Assembly (NCBI GenBank): GCA_003797895.1
Contig: RKQB01000005.1
Location: forward strand, 186,001 to 250,000
Length of the DNA: 64,000 nt
Reading direction: 5' to 3'
DNA from: Cyclobacteriaceae bacterium YHN15
Lineage (GTDB): Bacteria > Bacteroidota > Bacteroidia > Cytophagales > Cyclobacteriaceae
Part shown: one piece after another, positions 55,600-64,000 of the stretch
Position numbering within the stretch: the stretch's first letter is position 1
How the letters are laid out: the number at the start of each line of letters is the position of its first letter
The notes under the pieces: model-generated
Told to the model about the DNA's origin: nothing
Database searches by the model: none
What the model saw: the letters and a program-made list of their open reading frames with translations, nothing else
Translations under genes and position numbers: made by a program

Positions 55600-56658
55600 A
55601 TGATAAATAATAAAAAAAGCATTTTGATTACAGGGGGAGCCGGTTTTATCGGCAGTCATGTTGTTAAACTTTTTGTGCAGAAGTATCCCCATTATAAAAT
55701 TGTAAACTTGGATTGCCTGACCTATGCGGGGAATCTTGAAAATTTGAAAGAAGTTGAAAACGCTTCAAATTATTTTTTTGAAAAAGTGAATATTTTGGAT
55801 GAAGAAGACCTAGTTGAAGTTTTTCAAAAGCATCAAATTACAGACGTAATTCACTTGGCTGCTGAATCCCATGTCGACAGATCCATCACTGATCCTTTGG
55901 CCTTTGTGAAAACCAATGTAATTGGAACAGTCAATCTTCTCAATACCGCCAAATCATTTTGGGAGGACTATTCCAAACATTTATTTTATCATGTCTCTAC
56001 TGATGAAGTGTATGGTTCATTGGACCATGGTGGTTTCTTTTTAGAAAGCACTCCATATGATCCTCAGTCTCCCTATTCAGCTTCCAAAGCTTCTTCTGAT
56101 CATTTTGTGAGGGCATATGCAAACACCTATAAATTAAATACAGTTATCACGAATTGCTCCAATAATTATGGACCAAATCAGTTTCCTGAAAAGCTGATAC
56201 CTCTTTGTATTCACAATATCAGAAACAATAAACCACTTCCTGTTTATGGCAAAGGGGAAAATATCAGGGATTGGCTATATGTGGTAGACCATGCCAGAGG
56301 AATAGATATAGTTTTCCACCAAGGAAAAAGCGGTGAGACCTATAATATCGGAGGCTTTAATGAATGGAAAAATATTGATATTGTTCGCCTGCTTTGCAAA
56401 AAGATGGATGAAAAATTAGGAAGGGAATCGGGAAGTTCTGAAAAGCTCATCACCTACGTCAAAGACCGGGCAGGTCATGACCTTAGGTATGCCATCGATG
56501 CTACAAAGATCCAAAAAGAACTCAACTGGGAACCAAGTTTGCAATTCGAGGAAGGTATTTCAAAAACCATTGACTGGTACCTGGAAAATGAAGAATGGCT
56601 CAATAATGTGACATCAGGTAATTACCAAAAGTATTACGAGGAACATTACGGTCAGTGA
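55600..56658 (+). CDS. rfbB: dTDP-glucose 4,6-dehydratase
   Basis: 352 residues. First committed enzyme for dTDP-rhamnose and many deoxysugars. The NAD motif TGGAGFIGSHVVKLF, NLDCLTYAGNLENLK, IHLAAESHVDRSITDPLAFV, HVSTDEVYGSL (catalytic Asp/Glu pair), PYSASKASSDHFVRAY (Tyr/Lys) and NCSNNYGPNQFPEKLIPL are all RfbB hallmarks. RfbA, C and D are not in the window. It lies 42 bases after the epimerase and ends the run, followed by an inverted repeat before convergent pyrE. Confidence 0.95.
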   Translation: MINNKKSILITGGAGFIGSHVVKLFVQKYPHYKIVNLDCLTYAGNLENLKEVENASNYFFEKVNILDEEDLVEVFQKHQITDVIHLAAESHVDRSITDPLAFVKTNVIGTVNLLNTAKSFWEDYSKHLFYHVSTDEVYGSLDHGGFFLESTPYDPQSPYSASKASSDHFVRAYANTYKLNTVITNCSNNYGPNQFPEKLIPLCIHNIRNNKPLPVYGKGENIRDWLYVVDHARGIDIVFHQGKSGETYNIGGFNEWKNIDIVRLLCKKMDEKLGRESGSSEKLITYVKDRAGHDLRYAIDATKIQKELNWEPSLQFEEGISKTIDWYLENEEWLNNVTSGNYQKYYEEHYGQ

Positions 56659-56670
56659 TAGATAGTTGAA

Positions 56671-56705
56671 TATCGGATTTAGAAAACCCTTTCAGAAATC
56701 CGATA
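56671..56705. terminator. Hairpin between rfbB and convergent pyrE
   Basis: TATCGGATTT (56671-56680) pairs with AAATCCGATA (56696-56705), 15-base loop, with T-rich sequence a few bases later on the plus strand. Confidence 0.7.
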
Positions 56706-56715
56706 CTCTCCTTTT

Positions 56716-57369
56716 TTATAATCTTACCCCGGTCCAAGAAGAAGGATCTTTTCTCCATTCTTCTAAAGAGGTCAGGGTATGATCATCAATATAATCATTT
56801 GCCAATGCCTGTGGGAGCATGGCTGAATAATCGCTTAAACAAATCAATTTGACATTGGCTTTTTCAAAATTATCTTGGGCTAGATCAAACCCATAGGTGA
56901 AGATAGCTACCATACCTAAAACCTCAAAACCTGCATTTTTCAGGTCCTGAACGGCTTTCAATGAACTTCCGCCAGTAGACACTAAGTCCTCAATCACTAC
57001 CACTTTTTGGCCTGGAATTACCTTTCCTTCAATCATATTTTCCATTCCATGCCCCTTGGCTTTGGACCTCACATAGATGAATGGAAGGTCCATTTGGTCG
57101 GCTATTAAGGCTCCTTGGGGGATTCCGGCTGTTGCCACTCCTGCAATCGCTTCAACTTCTTGGAAATGTACCTGAATGGCTTTCACCAGATTTTTTTTAA
57201 TATAGGTCCTGATTTCTGGATAGGATAAAGAAAGTCTGTTGTCACAATAAATGGGAGATTTCCATCCTGAAGCCCAGGTAAATGGTTTTTCAGGTTGAAG
57301 CCTGATGGCCTGGATTTGAAGTAATTTTGAAGCTACCTCTGAAGCGGTTTTTTTATCGAATAATTCCAT
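56716..57369 (-). CDS. pyrE: Orotate phosphoribosyltransferase
   Basis: 217 residues. Makes orotidine-5'-phosphate from orotate and PRPP in pyrimidine synthesis. Evidence: FTWASGWKSPIYCDNRLSLSYPEIR (about 29-53), VAGVATAGIPQGALIAD, FIYVRSKAKGHGMENMIEG, and the PRPP loop VVVIEDLVSTGGSSLKA. Length is normal. It diverges from the Nudix gene at 57473 with about 100 bases between. Confidence 0.95.
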   Translation of the reverse strand: MELFDKKTASEVASKLLQIQAIRLQPEKPFTWASGWKSPIYCDNRLSLSYPEIRTYIKKNLVKAIQVHFQEVEAIAGVATAGIPQGALIADQMDLPFIYVRSKAKGHGMENMIEGKVIPGQKVVVIEDLVSTGGSSLKAVQDLKNAGFEVLGMVAIFTYGFDLAQDNFEKANVKLICLSDYSAMLPQALANDYIDDHTLTSLEEWRKDPSSWTGVRL

Positions 57370-57472
57370 GGTCCAAAATTAAAGGATAAAAAGTTAGTGC
57401 CTGTTGTGTGGCATGAAAAATTTTGTGCATTTTTGGTACTATTAAAATTAATCTGGCAAAACAAACCCAGCC

Positions 57473-58156
57473 ATGAAAATTTTTATCAATGATAAACCAT
57501 TGGATGTAATGTCGGCAAATGAATTGCCGAAGGAAAAAACATTTGAATGTGTATATGACCACCCGGAAGATATTCCTGCCACCATTGATTTCCATGATGA
57601 TGTACTGATAATTGAGCCCGTTAAGGATGTGATTATTAAACTATTATATCTTCTGAGAACGAGAAAACTTAAAAATTTAGATTCTGTTACTATTTTGACA
57701 GAAAACAAGAAAGAAGTTAAGAGATTTATTAAGAGCAGATTCACGGTCATCAAAGCTGCAGGTGGAGTGGTTACTAAGGGGCAAAAAACCCTATTTATTT
57801 TTAGATTGGGAAAATGGGATTTACCGAAGGGGAAATTTGATAGAGGAGAAACTGCAGAGGAATGTGCGGTAAGGGAGGTGGAAGAAGAATGCGCCATTAA
57901 AGTGAAATTGGGACCAGAAATTTGTAAGACATGGCATACTTACACCCATAACCGTAAAAGCATTCTTAAAAAAACTTATTGGTTTGCCATGGAAAACCTG
58001 AATGACAATGCTATGAAACCACAGAAAGAGGAAGGTATTGATGATATTAGATGGTTGACCCATCATGAGGCCAAAGTGGCATTGGTTAATTCCTATCCCT
58101 CCATGAGGTATCTTTACAAACAGTTTTTAAAACTGGTGCCCAAAGTTCATATTTGA
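57473..58156 (+). CDS. Nudix hydrolase with N-terminal extension
   Basis: 227 residues. The C-terminal half is a Nudix domain: AAGGVVTKGQKTLFIFRLGKWDLPKGKFDRGE, with the Nudix box running GKFDRGETAEECAVREVEEEC. The N-terminal part (about 1-85: FINDKPLDVMSANELPKEKTFE, later LLRTRKLKNLDSVTIL) has no family I can name. It should remove phosphates from a nucleoside-diphosphate derivative or detoxify damaged nucleotides. Its last ten bases overlap the last ten of coaD, so the two transcripts run into each other tail to tail. Confidence 0.9.
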   Translation: MKIFINDKPLDVMSANELPKEKTFECVYDHPEDIPATIDFHDDVLIIEPVKDVIIKLLYLLRTRKLKNLDSVTILTENKKEVKRFIKSRFTVIKAAGGVVTKGQKTLFIFRLGKWDLPKGKFDRGETAEECAVREVEEECAIKVKLGPEICKTWHTYTHNRKSILKKTYWFAMENLNDNAMKPQKEEGIDDIRWLTHHEAKVALVNSYPSMRYLYKQFLKLVPKVHI

Positions 58157-58602
58157 TAGGGAAGATAATCACTGATATCACCACCATAGCGATGAACTTC
58201 CCTGATTATGGTAGAGCTCACGGTAGCATATTGTGGGGAAGTGATCAGAAAAACAGTTTCCAATTCCGGATTGAGTTTCCTGTTCATTTGACTGATCGTG
58301 TTTTCGTATTCAAAGTCTGTTGTATTTCTCAGGCCTCTGATCAAAAATTTAGCCGCATGTTTTTTGGCCAAGGTTGAGGTAAGTTCATTATAGACCACTA
58401 CATTCACCCTTGATTCTTTTTGATATAGAACCTTGATTTTTTCAACCATGAGATCAATATCAAAATACCTGTTTTTCTTAGCGGAATTATATCCTATCCC
58501 TACAATGACTTCATCAAACAGATTTAAACTTCTAATCACTATATCATGATGACCTTTTGTAAAAGGGTCAAAAGAACCAGGGAAAATGGCTGTTTTTTTC
58601 AT
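58147..58602 (-). CDS. coaD: Phosphopantetheine adenylyltransferase CoaD
   Basis: 151 residues. Penultimate step of coenzyme A synthesis: adenylation of 4'-phosphopantetheine. Marks: AIFPGSFDPFTKGHHDIVIRS with the T/HxGH-like nucleotidyl motif, GIGYNSAKKNRYFD, IRGLRNTTDFEYENTISQMNRKL, and the late SPQYATVSSTIIREV. Length is standard. It overlaps the Nudix gene by ten bases, and its start lies 9 bases after the stop of the DUF3822 gene, so the two are probably co-transcribed. Confidence 0.95.
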   Translation of the reverse strand: MKKTAIFPGSFDPFTKGHHDIVIRSLNLFDEVIVGIGYNSAKKNRYFDIDLMVEKIKVLYQKESRVNVVVYNELTSTLAKKHAAKFLIRGLRNTTDFEYENTISQMNRKLNPELETVFLITSPQYATVSSTIIREVHRYGGDISDYLPYQI

Positions 58603-58611
58603 GTAACGGTA

Positions 58612-59457
58612 TTATATAAATTCCCAGTGGGATTCAAAATGGAAGGTTTTCGAAAAGGAATCTGTTCCTTCATGGTAACTTTGGTTAATTTCAGGATGCG
58701 TAATGTTAAAATATTTAAAGTATTCAACAGCCCAGTTTTCTTTAATGTCGAAGTTATTATTAGCTCCGAACAAAGTATATCTGCAATACTTCCGTTCAAA
58801 TCCCAGCTGCTTGCTTATCCCGAATAAATACATGAGAAGTTCATCCCTGTTTTGGATATCAAACCTATTAAATAAAACCAATTCCTGCTTGTTGAATGCG
58901 GCCATATAAAAAGCTTTATCAAACATGTAAATCAGAATTTCCTGAGGAAGGAATTTTGACCTTTCCTTTAGACAATAGGCCAAGAAAGAACAGGAACCGT
59001 GATGAAACTTGATATTTGATTTTCCATCACTGAGTAATTGATGCAACTGACTTCCTATACCCCCTACTATATAGTAATTATTGCTTTCCAAATTACTGGA
59101 AAAGGGATGGATATCATAATTAAGGTCTCCTGCAAAGGACAAATAAGTACCCATAAAATTTGGGTTGAAAAGTACGCCGGGAACCAGGGAAAACAAATTA
59201 TTATGTACGAACACTTTTGTTGGTACATCCAGTTTATATAATTCGTCCTTCCAAACATTGGAAATAGGAACTTCTGAAGAGGCTAAGAGGTTCCAGGTTC
59301 GTACAGCTACAATCTTATCGTTTTTATCCTTAGCAAAAAGGATTCGGATATTATTATATAAGAAAAGCGATAAATAGGATACCATGTCAGGATCATATTT
59401 ATCGCAATAAAGTTTTTTCAAGGTATTTTCTGTATGTTGAATCAAGATTACTCCCAA
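58612..59457 (-). CDS. DUF3822 family protein
   Basis: 281 residues, no signal. The pattern fits DUF3822, a Bacteroidota family with an actin/hexokinase-like look: KVFVHNNLFSLVPGVLFNP (about 86-104), FHHGSCSFLAYCLKERSK, LIYMFDKAFYMAAFNKQELVLFNRFDIQNRDELLMYLFGISKQL, then CRYTLFGAN. I cannot see a complete nucleotide site, so no activity is proposed. It sits directly upstream of coaD and overlaps the preceding gene by ten bases. Confidence 0.85.
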   Translation of the reverse strand: MGVILIQHTENTLKKLYCDKYDPDMVSYLSLFLYNNIRILFAKDKNDKIVAVRTWNLLASSEVPISNVWKDELYKLDVPTKVFVHNNLFSLVPGVLFNPNFMGTYLSFAGDLNYDIHPFSSNLESNNYYIVGGIGSQLHQLLSDGKSNIKFHHGSCSFLAYCLKERSKFLPQEILIYMFDKAFYMAAFNKQELVLFNRFDIQNRDELLMYLFGISKQLGFERKYCRYTLFGANNNFDIKENWAVEYFKYFNITHPEINQSYHEGTDSFSKTFHFESHWEFI

Positions 59458-60029
59458 TTACCAGAAGTAGAGGAATCAGTTCTTGAACCTACCCTAAGTG
59501 CTTTTTCCTTATTATTAGCTCTTCTTTTTGGGTTAATTGGATCTGGATCTCTGATTTCAAATACCCCTATTTCTCTCTGGCTTCTTTCGATTTTATCTGC
59601 AAAGAATTCGAATTCTTTGCCACCTGAACCCGGCACAACATGGAGATTTTCCAAATTGAAATTAGGATATCTTCTTTCATTGAACAATGAGTCCATTACA
59701 TACACAGAACCCAAAGTATCATAATCAACTGTAATTTCTTCTTTACCGTATTCCAATAACTTTGTGGTTTCCTTTCTTTGAACAATCCAGATTTTACCTT
59801 CTTCAATAAATTGCCTAAGTGAATCCCAACTTCCAGCATATTCACCTTTGGTGGCGATATATGCAATTTGGGCATCTCTCAACATTTGAAGTTTTTCGAT
59901 AATTCTGGATTCAACGGCTGCAATTCTCTTTTCTTCCTGCATGACATCGTCAACACTCCTGAAAAGCATATAGCCCAATCCAAGAGCCCCCAATAAGAAT
60001 ACTACGGATAAAATTCTGTTTAGCGTCAT
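59448..60029 (-). CDS. Membrane-anchored protein with pseudopilin-like N-terminus
   Basis: 193 residues. A short N-terminal hydrophobic helix (NRILSVVFLLGALGLGYMLFRSVDDVM) continues into a long amphipathic helix and then MLRDAQIAYIATKGEYAGSWDSLRQFIEEG, which strongly resembles the aligned region of type II secretion/type IV pilus pseudopilins. No canonical GFTLxE cleavage site is present. The end is charged and looks disordered. Tightly linked to DUF3822 and coaD (ten-base overlap). Role unknown; a structural or scaffolding part of the envelope is possible. Confidence 0.6.
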   Translation of the reverse strand: MTLNRILSVVFLLGALGLGYMLFRSVDDVMQEEKRIAAVESRIIEKLQMLRDAQIAYIATKGEYAGSWDSLRQFIEEGKIWIVQRKETTKLLEYGKEEITVDYDTLGSVYVMDSLFNERRYPNFNLENLHVVPGSGGKEFEFFADKIERSQREIGVFEIRDPDPINPKRRANNKEKALRVGSRTDSSTSGNWE

Positions 60030-60080
60030 TTTTAAGATAATTTAATCTTTTGTAAAGGTTGATGGTGTTTTAACAAGTTG

Positions 60081-60584
60081 CTATTTTATAGAATTATTTT
60101 CAAAATTAAAATATCCAATCCATTTTCCCACATCATTCAGTGATTTTATTCCCCAAAATAATGGATGTTTTTCCGCATTTTTTATCAAGTTAAGATTTTC
60201 AAGGTTTAAATACCCAATTTCGGTGATTAATTGCTTGCTTTGATGAAGCTCCGGATCAATTCCCATTTTTAAATTTCCTCCAATTTGTTCTACTTCAAAA
60301 AATAATTCGACCGCATGAAGGGGAGGCTCTAAAAATTCATGTGCGCAAATAAATTTTTTAACTTTAATATGCAGCCCTGTTTCTTCTAAAAATTCCCGCT
60401 CCAGATTTTCCTGTACGCTGAAGCCATATTTCATTCCTCCTCCCGGGACATTCCAAAAAAACCTTTCCTCCGACATTTTATGTTTTATCATCAAGATGGT
60501 TTCATTTTCAATCAGAATTCCATTTACCCGGGTTCTAAGCCTTCCGCCGAATTTATCTACAAGTTCTTTTTCCAATTTCGTCAT
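60081..60584 (-). CDS. Nudix hydrolase
   Basis: 167 residues with a complete Nudix box: GGGMKYGFSVQENLEREFLEETGL, preceded by RFFWNVPGGG and followed by an antiparallel strand pattern. The rest is a single alpha/beta Nudix domain. Substrate unknown; the short, unadorned type often acts on ADP-ribose-like or oxidised nucleotides. It starts 23 bases from the divergent helicase, so both promoters must lie in, or overlap, the two genes' 5' ends. Confidence 0.88.
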   Translation of the reverse strand: MTKLEKELVDKFGGRLRTRVNGILIENETILMIKHKMSEERFFWNVPGGGMKYGFSVQENLEREFLEETGLHIKVKKFICAHEFLEPPLHAVELFFEVEQIGGNLKMGIDPELHQSKQLITEIGYLNLENLNLIKNAEKHPLFWGIKSLNDVGKWIGYFNFENNSIK

Positions 60585-60607
60585 AATACCCTTAGATTGG
60601 TCATCAA

Positions 60608-62047
60608 ATGAATGGTAAAGATAAGGAAGGTATGGTGAAGCCTTCGGTTTTATTGGCTAAATATTTACCCTTTGAGGCAACTCAGGGTCAGAAGGATTTC
60701 TTTATTAAAATGGATGAATTTTTTAAGGAAGGGGCTATCCAAACTCATGTTTTTATATTAAGGGGATATGCAGGAACAGGAAAAACTTCCCTCATATCAG
60801 CTTTGGTCAAATCGCTTCCCAAATTGAAAGTAAAATCCATGCTGTTGGCTCCAACGGGGCGGGCAGCAAAAGTTATGGGAAACTATAGCAATAAATCGGC
60901 TTTTACTATCCATAAAATCATTTACCGTCCCAAAGATCAGATAGGAGAATTTGGTGCAGGATTTGATTTGGTGAAAAACTATAATAAAGAAACACTCTTT
61001 ATTATTGATGAGGCATCCATGTTGGCTGATGAATCATTCAATGGACGAAGTCTTTTAAGAGACTTGATTCAATATGTTTTTCAGGAATCAAGCAATAGGC
61101 TTTTATTGGTAGGAGATACCGCCCAATTACCACCTGTTGGAAGCACGCTAAGTCCTGCTCTGGATAGAGATTACCTTGTCAGGCATTTTAGATTGAAAGT
61201 TGATTCGATAGAGTTGACAGAGGTAATGCGACAGCAATTAGCTTCAGGAATCCTTTATAATGCCACTTTTTTAAGAGATCAAATTTCAGCAAAAATCCCT
61301 GAAATAACCTTTGCAACTGCAGAATTTAAAGATTTCTATAAGATGACAGGGGAAAGACTGGAAGACGGATTGAGGTATGCTTATAATAAGTATGGAACTG
61401 AAAACACGGTAATCATTACCCGCTCCAACAAATCCGCTGTACAGTATAATCAATACATCCGTAGAAATATTCATTTTTTTGATGATGAAATAAGTGCGGG
61501 AGACCTCCTGATGATCGTTAAAAATAACTACACTTATATGGCAGAATCTGAAAAAGTCAATTTTTTGGCCAATGGGGATTTTGCAGAAGTGGTGAAGATA
61601 AGATCCTTTGAAGAAATTTATGGCCTGAGATTTGCGACGCTTGAATTGAGATTGTTGGATTATCCGGATGAACCCTTCTTCGAAGCGAAGGTGGTAATGG
61701 ATACGCTTTACAGTCCTCACCCTGCCCTCAGTTCCGAACAATATAGGGATCTTTATAGGCAGGTGGCCGAAGATTATGCAGATGTGGCCAGTAAAACTGA
61801 AAGAATGGAATTGATAAAAAAAGACCCATATCTTACATCCTTACAGGTTAAATTTGCGTATGCATTGACGTGTCACAAATCTCAGGGCGGACAATGGGAT
61901 GCCGTTTTTGTGGATCAGGGCTACCTCACAGATGAAATGGTGACCAAAGAATACATCCGATGGTTGTATACTGCAGTGACACGGGCAAAGAAAGAGTTGT
62001 TTATGGTAAACTTTCATCCAAAGTTTTATATTAGCAACTCAGAATAA
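60608..62047 (+). CDS. RecD-like superfamily 1 DNA helicase
   Basis: 479 residues. The motor domains are intact: Walker A GYAGTGKTSLI (about 54-64), APTGRAAKVM (motif Ia), LFIIDEASML (motif II, DEAS), LLVGDTAQLPPVGS (motif III), VIITRSNKSAVQYNQ (motif IV), and UvrD-C-like motifs V/VI FAYALTCHKSQGGQWDAVFVD and RWLYTAVTRAKKEL. This is the short RecD2/Dda-like type without RecBC; it should translocate on single-stranded DNA 5'-3', in repair or recombination. The DUF1573 gene follows after 29 bases. Confidence 0.9.
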   Translation: MNGKDKEGMVKPSVLLAKYLPFEATQGQKDFFIKMDEFFKEGAIQTHVFILRGYAGTGKTSLISALVKSLPKLKVKSMLLAPTGRAAKVMGNYSNKSAFTIHKIIYRPKDQIGEFGAGFDLVKNYNKETLFIIDEASMLADESFNGRSLLRDLIQYVFQESSNRLLLVGDTAQLPPVGSTLSPALDRDYLVRHFRLKVDSIELTEVMRQQLASGILYNATFLRDQISAKIPEITFATAEFKDFYKMTGERLEDGLRYAYNKYGTENTVIITRSNKSAVQYNQYIRRNIHFFDDEISAGDLLMIVKNNYTYMAESEKVNFLANGDFAEVVKIRSFEEIYGLRFATLELRLLDYPDEPFFEAKVVMDTLYSPHPALSSEQYRDLYRQVAEDYADVASKTERMELIKKDPYLTSLQVKFAYALTCHKSQGGQWDAVFVDQGYLTDEMVTKEYIRWLYTAVTRAKKELFMVNFHPKFYISNSE

Positions 62048-62076
62048 GTAACCAACGAAAACTAAATACAATAACC

Positions 62077-62466
62077 ATGAAAAAACTGTTATTATTAATG
62101 GTGATGGCCTTGACTGCTTTTGCCGTACAGGCACAGACAGAAAAGAAAGGTGCCGTCCTTGATTTCAATGAAAAATCCATTGATTTTGGAGATATCACTC
62201 AAGGTGACAAGGTGGAGCATACCTTTGTATTTACCAATACAGGTGATACCCCATTGGTGATTTCAAATGTAGCAGTAACCTGTGGCTGCACTGCTCCCAA
62301 TTGGCCAAAAGAACCCATTGCCCCAGGATCAACAGGAGAACTTAAGGTGGTATTCAACTCAACAGGAAAAATGGGCAAACAAAATTCTGTGGTCAGAATT
62401 TACTCCAATGCTTCTGAACCAATTGAGAAAGTGTCTCTTATCTCTAATGTTTTACCAAAAGGGTAA
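62077..62466 (+). CDS. DUF1573 secreted protein
   Basis: 129 residues: signal peptide (KKLLLLMVMALTAFAVQAQ), then an Ig-like/ASPM-SPD-2-Hydin-type domain with FNEKSIDFGDITQGDKVEHTFVFTNTGDTPLVI, TCGCTAPNWPKEPIAPG and FNSTGKMGKQNSVVRIYSN. The CGC motif is the family hallmark. Function is unknown; Bacteroidota commonly carry many copies. It is followed by a strong terminator and probably shares a transcript with the helicase. Confidence 0.88.
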   Translation: MKKLLLLMVMALTAFAVQAQTEKKGAVLDFNEKSIDFGDITQGDKVEHTFVFTNTGDTPLVISNVAVTCGCTAPNWPKEPIAPGSTGELKVVFNSTGKMGKQNSVVRIYSNASEPIEKVSLISNVLPKG

Positions 62467-62492
62467 AATTGAAAAAATCATAAGAATCTAAC

Positions 62493-62514
62493 AGGGAAGT
62501 CGAGAGACTTCCCT
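62493..62514 (+). terminator. Intrinsic terminator of the DUF1573 gene
   Basis: AGGGAAGTC (62493-62501), GAGA loop, GACTTCCCT (62506-62514), then T-rich run. Convergent gene at 62521 ends just past it. Confidence 0.92.
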
Positions 62515-62520
62515 TCTTTT

Positions 62521-63225
62521 TTAATCTACATTCAATAATTTCAGGAGTACATTTTTGTCTGCATCCATTAAAGAAAGGTAATTGTCTTCCAAATGGTAAT
62601 AGGACACTTTTTCAAGGGCCTGGGTAACTTTCCTTTCCAATTGCATCTCCTCCTGTCCACATGCCATCATGGTACTGGCCATATTTCCAAACTTGATTTC
62701 TGTATCTGTTATTTTTGTTATTGGACCCCTAATAGTATTGCATCCTGAATGTCCAAAAACACGCCTCTCTGCAGCGTTTATCTCTAAAGTCAGATCTTTG
62801 TTTCTTCCTTTGGGATTTTTTATTTCACCAACTTCTTTGATCAACCATATATTGGTCAATCTCAAAGTCCTGTCTGGATACTTATCCATTATTTCTATCA
62901 GTTGATATTGTAGCGAAGAGGCATCTGCAGGAATTGGACTCCCAATTTTTTGAACCTTTACTTTGATCCTGTAAATATTGCCAGGTTCATATTCAAATCC
63001 GGCAATATTTGAATAAAAGAAATTCCATTTCCCTTCTTCAATGGATTTATTTTCCTGTATCTGAAGACAAGACATTGGAGCAACTCCCGTACAAGGGAAT
63101 TTGCTGCTGTTAATCCAAAAAATTTTTTCTTCCATGGAATTACTATCTGAGATATTTGTGGATTTGCAGGACATCATGGCCAATAACAAAATGGCAAGTC
63201 CTATAGTAATAAAGCCTCTCATCAT
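62521..63225 (-). CDS. DUF4377 plus META domain lipoprotein
   Basis: 234 residues (from 63225, or 63222 if the second Met is used). Lipobox AMMSC near residue 19. The first domain (about 45-130) carries SSKFPCTGVAPMSCLQIQE and FYSNIAGFEYEPGNIYRIKVKVQ, the DUF4377 pattern with paired cysteines. The second (about 135-230) is META/HslJ-like: TNIWLIKE, RVFGHSGCNTIRGPI, FGNMASTMMAC. META domains occur in heat-induced and secreted proteins, function not established. It should reside in the periplasm or outer surface. Confidence 0.87.
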   Translation of the reverse strand: MMRGFITIGLAILLLAMMSCKSTNISDSNSMEEKIFWINSSKFPCTGVAPMSCLQIQENKSIEEGKWNFFYSNIAGFEYEPGNIYRIKVKVQKIGSPIPADASSLQYQLIEIMDKYPDRTLRLTNIWLIKEVGEIKNPKGRNKDLTLEINAAERRVFGHSGCNTIRGPITKITDTEIKFGNMASTMMACGQEEMQLERKVTQALEKVSYYHLEDNYLSLMDADKNVLLKLLNVD

Positions 63226-63307
63226 GGGTTCTGTTTTGTCTTAGGTAATATCAATTCCTTTGCCATAACCTCTTTAGTTTCAAAAAAAAATATTAAAAAC
63301 AGATATT

Positions 63308-63931
63308 CTAGTTGAAAGCCATTTTTTCCCCAATTATCTGGACCAATTGTTCAGCCCATTCCTTATAAATCAAATCACTGGGATGAAGTTTGTCCTCTAC
63401 TACCATTTGAGGCAATGCTCCGATTTCACGGTAGCGTTCAGTGATCTCAAGATAATGCACACCAAGTTCCTCCGCAATGTTTTTATTGGCCTGGTTATAA
63501 GTATCGATTTCAGTTCCAACTTTTTCCTTATCCGTTCCCCGTGCTAATGCGAATGGCGTAACTCCCCAATCAGGAATCGAAATGACCACAACATGGTTGG
63601 CATTTCCCTTGGCAAAAGTGATGGCATCCTGCAGCAATGATTTGAACTCCATCTTGTAATTTTCAATATCCCTTCCTCTATATTGGTTGTTTACCCCTAT
63701 CAATAAGGTAACGAGGTCATAATTGTTCCCTCTTATACCTGCATCATTTATTCCCTTTGAAAGCTCATCCGTAGTCCAACCGGTTTTGGCTATGATTCCT
63801 GACAATTCTATTCCCATTCCTTTCTCTTTCAGTAATGCTACAGTCTGATTCGGATATCTTCCACTTTCTTCCACCCCTTCTCCTATGGTGTAAGAATCTC
63901 CAAGTGCCAGGTAAGTAAATGTTTCATTCAT
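63308..63931 (-). CDS. SGNH/GDSL hydrolase
   Basis: 207 residues from ATG 63931 (a start at 63988 is open but its added residues look unrelated; the true upstream end may be past the window). Block I ALGDSYTIGEGV with the nucleophile Ser, block III-like LIGVNNQYRGRD, and block V DKLHPSDLIYKEW with the catalytic Asp/His pair make a full SGNH esterase. No signal peptide is seen with this start. It might remove acetyl or acyl groups from sugars or lipids, but the substrate is unknown. Confidence 0.88.
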   Translation of the reverse strand: MNETFTYLALGDSYTIGEGVEESGRYPNQTVALLKEKGMGIELSGIIAKTGWTTDELSKGINDAGIRGNNYDLVTLLIGVNNQYRGRDIENYKMEFKSLLQDAITFAKGNANHVVVISIPDWGVTPFALARGTDKEKVGTEIDTYNQANKNIAEELGVHYLEITERYREIGALPQMVVEDKLHPSDLIYKEWAEQLVQIIGEKMAFN

Positions 63932-64000
63932 AGGATTGCTTTTCAAATTTTTAAAACCATATCCCCAAAAAAGGGATAAAAACATCATCGGGAATAAATA

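Overview
The window looks like an AT-rich chromosomal segment of a Bacteroidota bacterium, most likely Cytophagales and close to Cyclobacteriaceae. The evidence is family content and promoter style: SecG, LptE and GroESL beside a sigma-54 activator, families such as DUF4920, DUF983, DUF1573 and DUF3822, about fourteen predicted lipoproteins, PF13568-like beta-barrels, few clear Shine-Dalgarno sites, and several TAnnTTTG-type -7 boxes. I see no rRNA, tRNA, phage gene, transposase or CRISPR array. One non-coding RNA gene is clear: the small SRP RNA at 23426-23508 (minus).

Layout. 1-8147 holds the tail of an msrA gene, small lipoproteins and barrels, a Tat-type alkaline phosphatase and a 743-base gene-free stretch full of palindromes. 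8149-14093 (minus) holds proBA, a response regulator translationally coupled to a CorA transporter, and groES-groEL. 15062-19738 (minus) is a compact operon miaB, sigma-54 activator, lptE, unknown gene, secG. 19957-23508 holds an S41 protease, an FtsE-like ATPase with a small coupled protein, a transaldolase-family enzyme and the SRP RNA.

24088-29015 (minus) is the most interesting locus: esterase, RimK-like ATP-grasp ligase, GCS2-type carboxylate-amine ligase, class I glutamine amidotransferase-like protein and a second ATP-grasp-like protein that appears circularly permuted. Together they look like a pathway that builds an unknown amide-linked or peptide-like metabolite. There is no gshB, ribosomal-peptide precursor or transporter beside it.

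29360-36362 holds a gamma-carbonic-anhydrase-like protein, YceI, pabB-dinB (overlapping), and a group with a secreted metallo-beta-lactamase/rhodanese protein, a fatty-acid-hydroxylase-like membrane enzyme, its coupled small membrane protein and a rhodanese. 36456-53036 is mostly secreted or surface enzymes: penicillin-acylase family, MsrAB fusion, PQQ sugar dehydrogenase with PKD and cytochrome c parts, dienelactone hydrolase, M14 carboxypeptidase, PqaA-like protein, OmpA-like protein and an aldose epimerase. 53279-56658 is a sugar-nucleotide/glycosyltransferase run (GT4, UDP-glucuronate 4-epimerase, RfbB). 56716-64000 is housekeeping: pyrE, two Nudix hydrolases, coaD-DUF3822-pseudopilin-like gene, a RecD-like helicase, DUF1573, a META-domain lipoprotein and an SGNH hydrolase.

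All family assignments come from reading motifs and overall likeness; no search was run. Start codons were moved downstream of the longest possible frame where family alignment or a promoter argued for it, and this is stated in each entry.
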